Notes: generated by a model not told the origin, from the letters alone. DNA of 64,000 bases from Longibacter sp051155795 (GCF_051155795.1 NZ_DAXETW010000086.1:62001-126000), one strand, 5' to 3'. Counted from the first letter of the stretch, positions 9,812 through 18,287 are shown. Translations and numbers: made by a program.

Positions 9812-10477
9812 TTACCGGGATGAATACGACAGTCGCATGATTCGCTCGATCAGGTTGCGCTCTTTCGTGCGAAACCCTTCGCGAATCGTGCGATTGCCGA
9901 CCTCCACGACCTGCACCTCCTGGCCGCGCGTGATTTTCGCGAACGCGATCTGATCGGCGAAAGGCTGGATGGCCGCTTCGTTCGTTATCATTTTGGTGCC
10001 CTTCTCTTGCAAGACCTCCCGCACCCAGTCGTGGCGCGCGCTCAGATACATGATGGGAATGTCTTCCTCCCCCGCTCCCGGCGGCCGGTAAATGAAGTAC
10101 AGATCGGTCACCGACTCTCTGAACCCGTCCCGGTCGACTTCAAAGCGGTAGTCGATGAAGACATTATTCGCGCTTGAGAGGCCGATCCCCTCCGTCTCGA
10201 TCAACATGTCGCGAAGCTCTTGCACCGGCATCTGCGTCGGTGCTTCCGGAGACCGCTTCACCACGAGCGAGTCGGACCGGTCGATCACATTGACGAGCGT
10301 GTCGAGTAGCGCGCGCGTCGCAGACTCGGCCTGTACCGGCGCGACAACCTGCGTCGTCTGAAGCCACCGCTGCGCGGTGGCATCCTGCGGTCGGGCTGTG
10401 AACGCGACCGAAACGAGCAATACGGCGACGACGGCTCGTCGAGACACGTACGAAAGAGAAAGAAGTGAATGTATCAT
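9812..10477 (-). CDS. Hypothetical exported protein
   Basis: This 221-residue protein has a signal peptide (hydrophobic run RRAVVAVLLVSVAFTA, then a likely cut after DATAQ). The mature domain mixes strands and helices and has no motif I recognise. Segments such as NNVFIDYRFEVDRDGFRESV and DLYFIYRPPGAGEEDIPIMY suggest a beta-rich fold. The frame extends upstream to 10531, but the ATG at 10477 (MIHSLLSLSY) gives a normal signal peptide, so I prefer it. Its 5' side holds a stacked hairpin at 10514-10559. Function unknown. Confidence 0.7.
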   Translation of the reverse strand: MIHSLLSLSYVSRRAVVAVLLVSVAFTARPQDATAQRWLQTTQVVAPVQAESATRALLDTLVNVIDRSDSLVVKRSPEAPTQMPVQELRDMLIETEGIGLSSANNVFIDYRFEVDRDGFRESVTDLYFIYRPPGAGEEDIPIMYLSARHDWVREVLQEKGTKMITNEAAIQPFADQIAFAKITRGQEVQVVEVGNRTIREGFRTKERNLIERIMRLSYSSR

Positions 10478-10852
10478 GGCAGAAGGAGGGAAATGAATGG
10501 GAGGACAACAGGCGACGCCGGGTAGCCACACCAGGCTGATGCCTGCCCGGAAAGGCGTCGACGACGGACTACTGTCACAGGGAAATCCAGGTGAACGTGC
10601 GTTCTATCCAGGATTCTCTCAACAATGAAGACGCGCTTCCTTCCCCAAACGTAACACTGAATAGCCAATTATGCCATTCTAACGCTTCGATCATGACGTT
10701 CGGCAATACATTCGATTTATTTTGCGACCGCGATCGCCTATGTTGAAAACATGTTTCCGGTCGCCGGATCGGCGTGCAACGCCCCGTATCAGCGGCGGCG
10801 TCATCGCTTCACCAGTGCACTCAGACGACTTCTGATCAGTCCTTACCCCTGC
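10478..10852. other. Divergent intergenic region with a stacked hairpin
   Basis: These 375 bases separate the minus-strand exported protein from the plus-strand DDAH-like gene. The only structure I see is the hairpin at 10514-10559. Its arms GACGCC and GGCGTC enclose GGG/CCC and AGGC/GCCT helices. No coding frame here looks real. Confidence 0.5.
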
Positions 10853-11743
10853 ATGGTATACACCAACCTTGACTCGATTGACTTTTCGCTCGATGATTGC
10901 GCGTCGCTTGAACGTCCCCGCCGGGTTGTGCTGACCTCGCCCGACTACTTCGACGTGGAGTACGTCATCAACCCACACATGAGCGGCAACATTGGTGGCG
11001 TGAATCAGCCGGTCGCGATGCAGCAGTGGAAAGCACTCCGGGCGGCCTACTCGGCCGTGGACGTCGAACCGCTTATCGTCGACGGCGAGGCGGGTCTTCC
11101 GGACATGGTATTCTGCGCGAACCAAACGCTCCCCTACAAAACGACCGACGGGCGCAACGGCATCGTGCTCAGCCGCATGCACGCACCGGAGCGCCAAAAC
11201 GAGGTACCGCACTACGCGGCCTTTTTCGATGCAATCGGGTATGACGTGCAGTCCCTTCCGGAAGAGATCGACATCGACTTTGAGGGAATGGGAGACGCCA
11301 TCTGGCATCCGGGGCGCCGCCTACTATGGGGCGGCTACGGCTTCCGAACAGATCGTGAAACGTATGAAGCACTCGCGGAGCTGATCGACGTGCGAGTCAT
11401 CGCGCTGTCCCTGTCGGATCCGGAGTTCTATCATCTGGACACGTGCTTCTCGGCGCTCAACACCGACAGCGTACTCATCTTTCCCGATGCGTTCGATGAC
11501 GAGGCCCTTCGCCTGATCCACCGGTTCTTCGACACGGTCGTTGAGGCGCCCGAGGGCGAGTCGAGACATCAGTTCGCCTGTAATGCGCACTGCCCCGACG
11601 GCGACCATGTCTTTATCCAGGAAGGATGCACCGAGACGGTCGGACGGCTGGCTGATGCCGGCTTCCATCCGGTAGAGCTCGACACCAGCGAGTTTCTGAA
11701 GTCAGGCGGATCCGTCTTCTGCATGAAGCAAATGATCTGGTGA
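10853..11743 (+). CDS. DDAH/amidinotransferase-superfamily hydrolase
   Basis: This 296-residue protein belongs to the guanidino-group-modifying superfamily (dimethylarginine dimethylaminohydrolase, arginine deiminase, amidinotransferases). Seen motifs: an early substrate loop LPDMVFCANQTL, an acidic FEGMGDAIW segment, the catalytic His194 in HLDTCFSAL, and the C-terminal nucleophile Cys290 in GGSVFCMKQ. All catalytic positions look intact, so it should hydrolyse or transfer the guanidino group of an arginine-like substrate. Which one cannot be told. The ATG at 10853 is chosen over 10751 because the upstream extension is Arg-rich and shadow-like. Its stop overlaps the start of the glycosyltransferase by four bases, so the two are translationally coupled. 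Confidence 0.85.
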   Translation: MVYTNLDSIDFSLDDCASLERPRRVVLTSPDYFDVEYVINPHMSGNIGGVNQPVAMQQWKALRAAYSAVDVEPLIVDGEAGLPDMVFCANQTLPYKTTDGRNGIVLSRMHAPERQNEVPHYAAFFDAIGYDVQSLPEEIDIDFEGMGDAIWHPGRRLLWGGYGFRTDRETYEALAELIDVRVIALSLSDPEFYHLDTCFSALNTDSVLIFPDAFDDEALRLIHRFFDTVVEAPEGESRHQFACNAHCPDGDHVFIQEGCTETVGRLADAGFHPVELDTSEFLKSGGSVFCMKQMIW

Positions 11744-12420
11744 ACCTGTCCGTCATCATTCCGACACTGAACGAGGCCGAGCACATCCGGTCCACGATCG
11801 ATTCCGTTCGTACGAGTGGGCCCTGTCATGAGATCATCGTGGTGGACGGCGGCTCGACGGACGAGACGCGTGCCATCGCAGCGCGACGCGCGCAGGTGCT
11901 CCGAGCCGACCGTGGACGCGCTCACCAGATGAATGCGGGCGCGGACGCCGCTACCGGCGACATCCTGCTGTTTCTCCACGCGGACACGCTGTTGTCGAAA
12001 CCTGCCCTCGCCTCGGCTCGCCGGGCGATCCGGTCCGGAAGCGTCTGTGCGGGAACGTTTCGGCTCCAGTTCCAGCCCTCCACGCCTGCGCTTCGGTTTT
12101 TCGCAGCCTGCACACGCATACCGTGGATGAAGCTGTGCTTCGGAGACCGGGGTCTCTTTACGACGCGGGAGGCCTTCGACGCGGTCGGCGGCTTCCCGAA
12201 ATGGCCGGTGTTCGAAGACCTTGAAATGGCCACACGGCTCGCCAACCATGGGGGCTTCGCCCACCTGTCCGCCACCGTCACGACATCCGCCCGCCGGTTC
12301 CAGCGAAACGGGGCGCTCCGGCAGCAACTCCATAACCTCCGCCTCTGGTTGCACTACGTCGCCGGCACGTCCCCGGCGTCCGTCGCCCACCTGTACCGGT
12401 ACGACGAAGGGCGGGGATAG
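11740..12420 (+). CDS. Family 2 glycosyltransferase, TIGR04283-like
   Basis: This 226-residue GT-A enzyme starts at GTG inside the preceding stop codon (GTGA overlap). The N-terminus SVIIPTLNEAEHI, the VVDGGSTDETRAIA nucleotide loop, GRAHQMNAGA and the metal-binding LLFLHADT match the compact TIGR04283 group. That group is named for arsenosugar biosynthesis and often sits next to radical-SAM and selenodomain genes. A GDRGLFTTREAF acceptor segment and FEDLEMATRL follow. No arsenic or selenium gene is nearby, so the sugar product is open. Coupling to a DDAH-like hydrolase is unusual. Confidence 0.88.
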   Translation: MNLSVIIPTLNEAEHIRSTIDSVRTSGPCHEIIVVDGGSTDETRAIAARRAQVLRADRGRAHQMNAGADAATGDILLFLHADTLLSKPALASARRAIRSGSVCAGTFRLQFQPSTPALRFFAACTRIPWMKLCFGDRGLFTTREAFDAVGGFPKWPVFEDLEMATRLANHGGFAHLSATVTTSARRFQRNGALRQQLHNLRLWLHYVAGTSPASVAHLYRYDEGRG

Positions 12421-12474
12421 CGGTCTACCCCCTGTGCCTGACCACCACCTCTCCCACCCGACATCAACGCCTGC

Positions 12475-12503
12475 TTGACAAAGTACTACATGAGTAGTAC
12501 TAT
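12475..12503 (+). promoter_or_regulatory. blaI promoter with BlaI-type operator
   Basis: A TTGACA box (12475-12480) stands 17 bases before TACTAT (12498-12503). Filling the spacer is a perfect inverted repeat: GTACTAC (12483-12489), ATGA, GTAGTAC (12494-12500). BlaI/MecI/CopY operators are dyads of the form TACTACA-TGTAGTA, so this is very probably the autoregulatory site of the repressor starting at 12537. The site covers the -10 box, so bound repressor would block polymerase. Confidence 0.85.
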
Positions 12504-12536
12504 AGAAGGAGTAATTCAGGCTAACACGACATCCAC

Positions 12537-13001
12537 ATGCGAAAGAAGTCACTCACATCTCTCGGCGAGACGGAGATGGAAGTTCTCCATCACGTGTGGG
12601 ATCTCGGCGAAGCGACGGTCTCCGATGTGCGAGAGCGAATCCTCCGGGATCGGGACATCGCGTATACGACGGTCATGACCGTTCTCAAGAAACTGTCGGA
12701 GAAAGGATACCTGCAGTACCGGAAGGACGGCCGCTCGTACGTCTACTCGGCCGCCGTGCCACAAGAAGACGTACAACATACGCTGTTGCATCGCCTGATG
12801 GACAAGGTTTTTCACGGCTCCCCTTCCGCGCTCCTTCAGACGCTGATCCAGCGAGAGAAGCTAGACGAAGACGAGCAAGCGTCGATTCGGGACATCCTCG
12901 CGCAGCTTGACGCGCAGGACGCAGCAGATCGCGGTCCGGGTATCGAGGAAAACGCCGACTCTACGTCCAGTCGATCAGGCTCTCATGATGACGATGCTTG
13001 A
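12537..13001 (+). CDS. blaI: BlaI/MecI/CopY-family repressor
   Basis: This 154-residue protein has the family's winged-helix domain: LGETEMEVLHHVWDLGEATV, then a recognition helix in RDIAYTTVMTVLKKL and a KGYLQYRKDGRSYVY wing. The C-terminal dimerisation and cleavage region follows (VFHGSPSALLQTLI), with a longer acidic, Ser-rich tail than usual. It should repress its own operon and be removed when the M56 partner senses a signal. It overlaps the downstream M56 gene by 17 bases. The operator at 12483-12500 supports autoregulation. No beta-lactamase is nearby, so the signal is probably not simply penicillin. Confidence 0.93.
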   Translation: MRKKSLTSLGETEMEVLHHVWDLGEATVSDVRERILRDRDIAYTTVMTVLKKLSEKGYLQYRKDGRSYVYSAAVPQEDVQHTLLHRLMDKVFHGSPSALLQTLIQREKLDEDEQASIRDILAQLDAQDAADRGPGIEENADSTSSRSGSHDDDA

Positions 13002-14388
13002 AGTTCTTCACGACATCGGCCGCGCAACAGCACACGCCCTCTGGATCCCGGTGGGTATTTGGACAGTGGGCGCAATGCTCATCGACGGCCTTCTTCGCGG
13101 TATCCGCCCGTCTCCCCTTGTTCGGTATCGCGTTCGACAGGCGCTCCTGTTCGCGCTCCCGATCAGCCTCATCGCGGGCCTCGTCCTGCATCTGCCCGTT
13201 TCAAGCGCTCCGGTGCACGATGTTGCGTCTCGACTCGGGACCAGCGTCTTGTCGTTGCCGACCGTGGATGTCGCCGGTGGAACAGGCTCGGCCATCGACT
13301 GGACGCATGCGCTCGGCCTTCTCACAATCATAGCCCTGCTATGCGGGATCGCCGGCGTCGTTCGGCTGGCCGTCCACACACGAAAGCTATGCGGGCTCCG
13401 CCGCCAAACACACCAGGATGCAAGTGATCACGTGCACCGGATCGAGCGGAACCTCCGGTCGAATCTCGGGCTCACGCGCCCGGCACTCCTGCGGATCTCG
13501 AGCACCGACGTTCCCATGCTCGTCCCCGGCCGTCCGCCGCACATTGTTCTCCCCACGTGGATGGCCCAGAACGCGGATGAACAGATTAGCCAGGACCGGC
13601 TTCGGATGGCCCTCGCCCATGAGCTGGTTCATCTTCAGCGGTACGACGACGTGAGTGCCATCGTCGAACGATGGGTCGTCGCCGTCGGGGCACTACACCC
13701 ACTTATCCGTCGTCTCGCACGATCAATCGTTTTCGACCGCGAGACGGCCTGCGATGCCCGGGTACTGAGCACGCTCTCCTGCAGACGCGGTACGTATGCG
13801 CGCCTGCTTCGCGACGTCGCCACGCGATCCCGACCGATCCACTCCGTTGCCCTCAGCCAATCAGCATCTACTCTCCAGGAACGCCTGCAAGCCATGACGT
13901 TCAGCCGCCCCTCCCCGTCTTCTGCTATCATTCGAACCCTCAGCATCGGTGTGCTGTCGCTGCTGACCATAGGCATCGTTGCCTGTACGGATGCGCCTTC
14001 AGGGTCTCCGTCAACCGATGCCGAAAACCCTGTCACGACCTCCTCCTCCAGCGACAAGCCGGCGTCACCGCCCTCGGCCGTCGATGCGTATCCGAAAATC
14101 GTCGGTGGGTTACAGGCCGTCCAGGAAGCGATGCAGTATCCGGAGTCTGCGTACGAAGCCGGTGTCGAAGGCCGCGTGCTGGTGCAGTTCGTCGTGGATG
14201 CGAACGGAAACGTTCAGGAAGCGACCATTGCGCAGGGCGTCCACGACCTGCTGGACGACGAAGCGCTCCGTGTCGTGCGGGCGACCGATTTCACGCCTGG
14301 TCGACAGAACGGAAAGGCCGTGCCTGTGGAGATGACCCTTCCGATCACCTTTCAGCATGCAGAGTCGACACAAGGGACAACCGGATAG
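12985..14388 (+). CDS. BlaR1-like M56 metallopeptidase with TonB C-terminal domain
   Basis: This 467-residue membrane protein has N-terminal transmembrane helices and an M56 peptidase domain with the zinc motif HELVHLQRYDD (residues 212-222) and a downstream DRETACDARVL. Another hydrophobic helix follows (SIGVLSLLTIGIVACT), then a Ser/Pro linker. From about residue 369 it has a TonB C-terminal domain (IVGGLQAVQEAMQYPESAY ... VLVQFVVDANGNVQEA). BlaR1 proteins normally end in a penicillin-binding sensor. Here TonB-C replaces it, which points to sensing at TonB receptors or the outer membrane. The start at 12985 lies inside blaI, so the pair is translationally coupled. Confidence 0.88.
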   Translation: MMTMLEVLHDIGRATAHALWIPVGIWTVGAMLIDGLLRGIRPSPLVRYRVRQALLFALPISLIAGLVLHLPVSSAPVHDVASRLGTSVLSLPTVDVAGGTGSAIDWTHALGLLTIIALLCGIAGVVRLAVHTRKLCGLRRQTHQDASDHVHRIERNLRSNLGLTRPALLRISSTDVPMLVPGRPPHIVLPTWMAQNADEQISQDRLRMALAHELVHLQRYDDVSAIVERWVVAVGALHPLIRRLARSIVFDRETACDARVLSTLSCRRGTYARLLRDVATRSRPIHSVALSQSASTLQERLQAMTFSRPSPSSAIIRTLSIGVLSLLTIGIVACTDAPSGSPSTDAENPVTTSSSSDKPASPPSAVDAYPKIVGGLQAVQEAMQYPESAYEAGVEGRVLVQFVVDANGNVQEATIAQGVHDLLDDEALRVVRATDFTPGRQNGKAVPVEMTLPITFQHAESTQGTTG

Positions 14389-14457
14389 CCGGTCTCTCGG
14401 CGCTCACCGCCACCGGATGATCACCGTCGCATCCGTTAGGTTGTCACACAACGGAGA

Positions 14458-14488
14458 ACGCCCGGTCGGTTTGTCCGCCGGGCGTTTG
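14458..14488 (+). terminator. Terminator after the blaI-M56 operon
   Basis: ACGCCCGG (14458-14465) pairs with CCGGGCGT (14478-14485) around a 12-base loop, with TT after the stem. The U tract is short, so it may be weak. It closes the BlaI/M56 transcript. Confidence 0.7.
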
Positions 14489-14541
14489 TCGTGCCGATAC
14501 ATTCTCGTGCCGATACGACGTAACCTGCTTGTTTGCGCCGG

Positions 14542-15048
14542 TTACCAGGCCACCTTTCGTGCGGGGTGATCCGGGTCCGGCTCGTCGACGCCGCGCTGAG
14601 CAGGATCACCGACCCGGCTCAGGCTGCGATTCCAGTAGAACACACCGCCGGCGAACAGGAGGGCGGCAACGAACGCGATCGCGGCGTTCATCGCTGCGAT
14701 GCGCCACTGCGTACTGACGATCGATGTGATCACGACGTCCTGACTCGCCCCGGGGTTGACGCGCACCTCGACGGTCTCCTTGTCGCTAACAAGCGGAATC
14801 AACGAGTGAGGAAGGGCCAGCTTGTCCTTTGTGATGACGCTACCATCCTCCAAGGGCACACGAAGTGAGACCCAGTCGAAGGTGACATCGACTCGATTCT
14901 CCTCGTGCACCTCAAGGATTTCGGCTGTAGCGGGCTTTCCCTGGTCGAGAGTCGCCTGCAGGTCAACGGTGGTTTTCCCCTGATGCAGAGCGACCACGAG
15001 AAAGAACAGGGGGACGATCCAGGCACCGCGTGCGACGAGTCGAGTCAC
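14542..15048 (-). CDS. DUF3592-like two-helix membrane protein
   Basis: This 168-residue protein has a hydrophobic N-terminal helix (GAWIVPLFFLVVALHQ), an extracytoplasmic beta domain (TAEILEVHEENRVDVTFDWV, then KETVEVRVNPGASQDVVI) and a second helix (NAAIAFVAALLFAGGVFYW) followed by a short charged tail. This is the layout of DUF3592 membrane proteins, which have no known function. It is convergent with the M56 gene and followed, on the minus strand, by that operon's terminator region. I see no partner gene. Confidence 0.72.
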   Translation of the reverse strand: MTRLVARGAWIVPLFFLVVALHQGKTTVDLQATLDQGKPATAEILEVHEENRVDVTFDWVSLRVPLEDGSVITKDKLALPHSLIPLVSDKETVEVRVNPGASQDVVITSIVSTQWRIAAMNAAIAFVAALLFAGGVFYWNRSLSRVGDPAQRGVDEPDPDHPARKVAW

Positions 15049-15153
15049 GGGACGGAGACGTTATTGTCAGACAAGAACACTACGCGTAACGTTCTGTCCC
15101 CGGCCAGGATCTGTTGCATCCGATGATTTGACGTGAAGCCGTCGCAAACGACG

Positions 15154-15747
15154 TCACTTCTCTGATGCTTCGGCGTGCTCGAGCGTGCCGATTGTTAGAG
15201 AGCGGATGATATAGATGCCATCCGGCACGAACACGGCGGTGTGGGTGAGGTACGGTTCGTGATCTGCAAACGACACCGTCACCGATGCCTGTTCTTGCGT
15301 GTATTCTACGGACGTTTCCGACCGCCGAATCCGGAAGTGCATGTTCTGTCCCGGTTTCATCCCGTCAACCTCGTCGGTCATCGGGTCGTCGCCCCATACC
15401 GTGAGTGCAACGGAGTCCCCGGTCCAGGTCATGTGTCCCGCGCATTGGCCGGACGGGGTAAAGACGGCGAGTTCGTCGCCGGGCTGCACCGGCATTCCAA
15501 CGGCGGCCACGTCGGCGGTGTGGGGAAAGATGAGCGTTGCATCCGAGCCGGTACGGGACGGGCAGATGTCTGACCATGGCGCGAACGGCTCGACCTGCAC
15601 GGAGTCCACCACAAGACGACCGTCTGCCTGCGCGGTGGCCGGCGAGAGCGCCGGCGCGCCGGTGCAGACCAGAATGGAAAGAATCAAAAAGCTCCGGATG
15701 ATGCCTCGAAAGACACGCAGGCCCGGAGGGAGAGAGAGAGTGCTCAT
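15154..15747 (-). CDS. Secreted protein with Bacteroidota-type beta module
   Basis: This 197-residue protein has a signal peptide (RSFLILSILVCTGAPAL, likely cut after PATAQ). The mature part shows a pattern common in secreted Bacteroidota proteins: MPVQPGDELAVFTPSGQCAG, then W, then VWGDDPMTDEVDGMKPGQNM. In other proteins this GDE-AVF, C-G, W, GDD, DG-F/M module is found in cell-surface or type IX secretion cargo; that link is from memory of the pattern. It lacks an obvious C-terminal sorting domain. I take the ATG at 15747 because it gives a clean signal peptide. Function unknown. Confidence 0.7.
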   Translation of the reverse strand: MSTLSLPPGLRVFRGIIRSFLILSILVCTGAPALSPATAQADGRLVVDSVQVEPFAPWSDICPSRTGSDATLIFPHTADVAAVGMPVQPGDELAVFTPSGQCAGHMTWTGDSVALTVWGDDPMTDEVDGMKPGQNMHFRIRRSETSVEYTQEQASVTVSFADHEPYLTHTAVFVPDGIYIIRSLTIGTLEHAEASEK

Positions 15748-16239
15748 CGCATGAAAGCCTGGGGTAAAGCGCCTGAGATCAAGGGGGGCACAGCACGCAG
15801 GCCGCACCAATCGTAAGGTACGGCCACATCTTCGCTACCAAGTGCTCGTTTCCACCGACTCCGCTCGATCTATGGATGACGACGCGGTCACCTATGGATC
15901 ATGGGACAACCGGGTCGGCGGCGAGCGTGCCCGCGGAGCTGCAACGCAGCCGAGCTCGTTATTGGACCGTAAAGAGCCGCGTCGCGGAGCGATGCCGGGG
16001 AGATTCAGGAAACAAAAGATGAAAGTTTAGATATGGGAGATAGCTGACAGAGAAGCGCCCACGCGGCGGTTCTCTCGTTTGTCCCCACGTCGACTGATCA
16101 CAGTCCCCGGTTTTCCGGGAGAGGACATCCCCTTCAGAACCATTTGCCTATGCAACGCTACGCGACCGCGACGCGACCTCAAGCCGGTTCTACTTCGTTC
16201 GAAACGTCGTCTTACGAGGCAGGCAGAGGGCCATCGACC
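15748..16239. other. Intergenic region, nothing recognised
   Basis: About 490 bases lie upstream of both the minus-strand secreted protein and the plus-strand HNH gene. A short plus-strand frame (15842-16030) is polar and Arg-rich and looks like a shadow. Part of this span could be the N-terminus of the HNH protein if it starts at ATG 16150. I see no repeat or RNA motif. Confidence 0.4.
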
Positions 16240-16740
16240 ATGAGCGGTCACGTACTTGTTCTAAATCAGGACTATAGCGCACTTACGGTCTGTAGCGTGC
16301 AGCGGGCCATCATCCTGATGCATCTCCAGAAGGTGCATCTGGTCGAGTCGGTGCCGGATGAGTACATCCGGTCGCCCAGTCTGCGTTTTCCCTGGCCCAG
16401 TATTGTCCGCCTGAAGCAGTACGCGAGCGTGCCCTACAAGCGCGTGATGCTGTCCCGGAAAAATATCATCAAACGGGACCAGAACACGTGCCAGTACTGT
16501 GGGTCCCGCGACGATTTGACGATCGATCACGTTCTGCCCAAGTCTCGCGGAGGTCGTGATACCTGGGAGAACCTGGTCACGGCCTGCGTCTCCTGCAATA
16601 ACGCAAAGGGCGACCGCACGCCGGACGAAGTGGGCATGGAGCTTGACCGAGAGCCGTTCCGGCCCAGCTATGTCATGTTCATCCGGGATTTCGTCGGGAG
16701 CGTCGACGACACATGGAAGCCGTACCTCTTTCTCTCCTAG
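16240..16740 (+). CDS. HNH endonuclease family protein
   Basis: The core of this protein is a single HNH nuclease domain with zinc-binding pairs CQYC and CVSC flanking LTIDHVLPKSRGGRDTWENLV. The N-terminal HVLVLNQDYSALTVCSVQRA is the hallmark of a conserved stand-alone HNH family common in Bacteroidota. The function of that family is not established; it is not linked to restriction or homing here. I prefer the ATG at 16240 (166 residues), which follows the purine-rich GAGGCAGGCAGAGGG and matches the conserved N-terminus. An ATG at 16150 in the same frame would add 30 residues. Confidence 0.85.
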   Translation: MSGHVLVLNQDYSALTVCSVQRAIILMHLQKVHLVESVPDEYIRSPSLRFPWPSIVRLKQYASVPYKRVMLSRKNIIKRDQNTCQYCGSRDDLTIDHVLPKSRGGRDTWENLVTACVSCNNAKGDRTPDEVGMELDREPFRPSYVMFIRDFVGSVDDTWKPYLFLS

Positions 16741-16852
16741 GGGATCGGCCGTGACGCCTTTCTATTCCCGGCCGACAGGGCCCGCTGACGTTTGATCCAT
16801 ATGTGGCAGCGCCGCCTCTTTCCGTAGTCAGCGTGTCTGCGCATACCGGATA

Positions 16853-16884
16853 CCGCACCCTGATCCTGCCGCACCCTGATCCTG
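16853..16884. repeat. Perfect 16-base tandem duplication
   Basis: CCGCACCCTGATCCTG occurs twice back to back (16853-16868 and 16869-16884) in the 290-base gap before the alcohol dehydrogenase gene. It does not encode anything visible and may be a replication-slippage product. Confidence 0.9.
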
Positions 16885-17031
16885 CAGCTTTCCTCAGGCC
16901 GCACATTCTTCTGCAACGGGGTGATGAGAGGAAAACGAAACAAAGTCCCCCCTGGCGGACCGCAATGGTACCGGTGTGGTTGAGGGTTCTGGCGAAGCAC
17001 GATCTCTCACCACCAGACAACAGATCCGTTT

Positions 17032-18051
17032 ATGGCTACCATGAAAGCTGTGCAGGTCCAGGAAGCAGGTGGAGACTTCAATGTCGTCGATCTCGACATC
17101 CCGGAACCGGGCCCCGGAGAAGTTCGCATTGCGGTAAGAGCCTGTGGCATCTGCCACAGCGATGCCTTCGTGAAGGAAGGTGCATTCCCCGGCATCGAGT
17201 ACCCGCGCGTCCCCGGCCACGAGGTGACCGGGATCGTCGATGCCGTCGGCGATCGCGTCGAAATGTGGGGCGAAGGCGACCGCGTCGGTGTCGGCTGGCA
17301 CGGTGGGCATGACTTCACCTGTCCCGCGTGTCGCGACGGCGACTTTGTGAATTGTGAGAACGGCAAAGTGACCGGTATTTCCTTTGACGGCGGGTACGCG
17401 GAATATATGTGCGCCCCGGCAGAGGCGGTCGCCCGTATGCCGGATGATCTCGACTTCGACGAGGCAGCCCCACTCCTCTGCGCCGGCATCACCACATTTA
17501 ACGCGCTCCGCAACAGCGGCCTGACGCCCGGCGACCGCGTGGCTGTTCAGGGCGTCGGCGGACTCGGACACCTCGGCATTCAGTACGCCGCATCGTTCGG
17601 CTGCGAGGTAATCGCCCTGTCTCGTGGCACCGACAAAGAGGATCTGGCCTACGAGCTGGGAGCGGATCACTTTATCGATGCGACGGATGGGGACCCATCC
17701 GAGAAGTTGCAAGCGCTCGGTGGCGCAAACGTCATCCTGGCCACGGCGCCAAGCTCCGCTGCGATCACAGCGGTTGCAAACGGACTCGCCCGCGACGGCA
17801 AACTCATGATCGTGGCCGCTACCGCCGAACCGATCGAGATCTCGCCGATGCAGCTTATTATGGGAAGGAAATCCGTTCAGGGATGGCCTTCCGGATCGGC
17901 GGATGATTCAGAGGATACGCTGGACTTTAGCGCTCTGAACGATGTGGCCCCGTTGATCGAGACGTTCCCGCTGACGGACGCAGACGCAGCCTACGAGCGC
18001 ATGATGAATAACGACGCTCGATTCCGGGTTGTGCTGGTTCCCGGCAGCTGA
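17032..18051 (+). CDS. Zinc-dependent alcohol dehydrogenase
   Basis: This 339-residue medium-chain dehydrogenase has catalytic zinc ligands Cys41 (GICHSD), His63 (PGHE) and Cys150. Its Rossmann loop GVGGLGHLG starts at residue 174. It should oxidise an alcohol or reduce an aldehyde with NAD(P)H. The structural-zinc lobe shows Cys97, Cys100 and Cys108 (CPACRDGDFVNC), but the usual first Cys is missing; His93 or Asp94 lies there instead. Structural zinc may therefore be absent or differently bound. A large hairpin (18078-18142) follows the stop. The next gene is a phosphotransferase of the acyl-CoA dehydrogenase neighbourhood. Confidence 0.93.
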   Translation: MATMKAVQVQEAGGDFNVVDLDIPEPGPGEVRIAVRACGICHSDAFVKEGAFPGIEYPRVPGHEVTGIVDAVGDRVEMWGEGDRVGVGWHGGHDFTCPACRDGDFVNCENGKVTGISFDGGYAEYMCAPAEAVARMPDDLDFDEAAPLLCAGITTFNALRNSGLTPGDRVAVQGVGGLGHLGIQYAASFGCEVIALSRGTDKEDLAYELGADHFIDATDGDPSEKLQALGGANVILATAPSSAAITAVANGLARDGKLMIVAATAEPIEISPMQLIMGRKSVQGWPSGSADDSEDTLDFSALNDVAPLIETFPLTDADAAYERMMNNDARFRVVLVPGS

Positions 18052-18077
18052 AGCGTCATCTTGAGGACACGATCGTG

Positions 18078-18142
18078 AAACCGCTCATCCGACCATGTTG
18101 CGGGCTCCAGGGCCTGCAGCATGTGATCCGGCTGAGCGGTTT
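18078..18142 (+). other. Long intergenic hairpin
   Basis: A 65-base element folds into one long stem. AAACCGCTCA pairs with TGAGCGGTTT at the base, CCG with CGG next, then CATGTTGCGGGC pairs with GCCTGCAGCATG through 12 base pairs (two G-T wobbles), closing on a TCCAGG loop. It begins 26 bases after the alcohol dehydrogenase stop. It could be a terminator, although the U tract is only TTTCT, or a structured RNA or processing signal. Confidence 0.7.
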
Positions 18143-18287
18143 CTGTATGGAACCACCGCGGTTTGAGTGCACCGGATATCTCTGGCATTGCGCGCACCGT
18201 TCCCCCGGCGCGCGATTGGCACTTTGAGCTACGTGCCCTATCATGGCTTTGCCCTCGCAGATCTCCTCATCGATCCCATGAGTCCCC

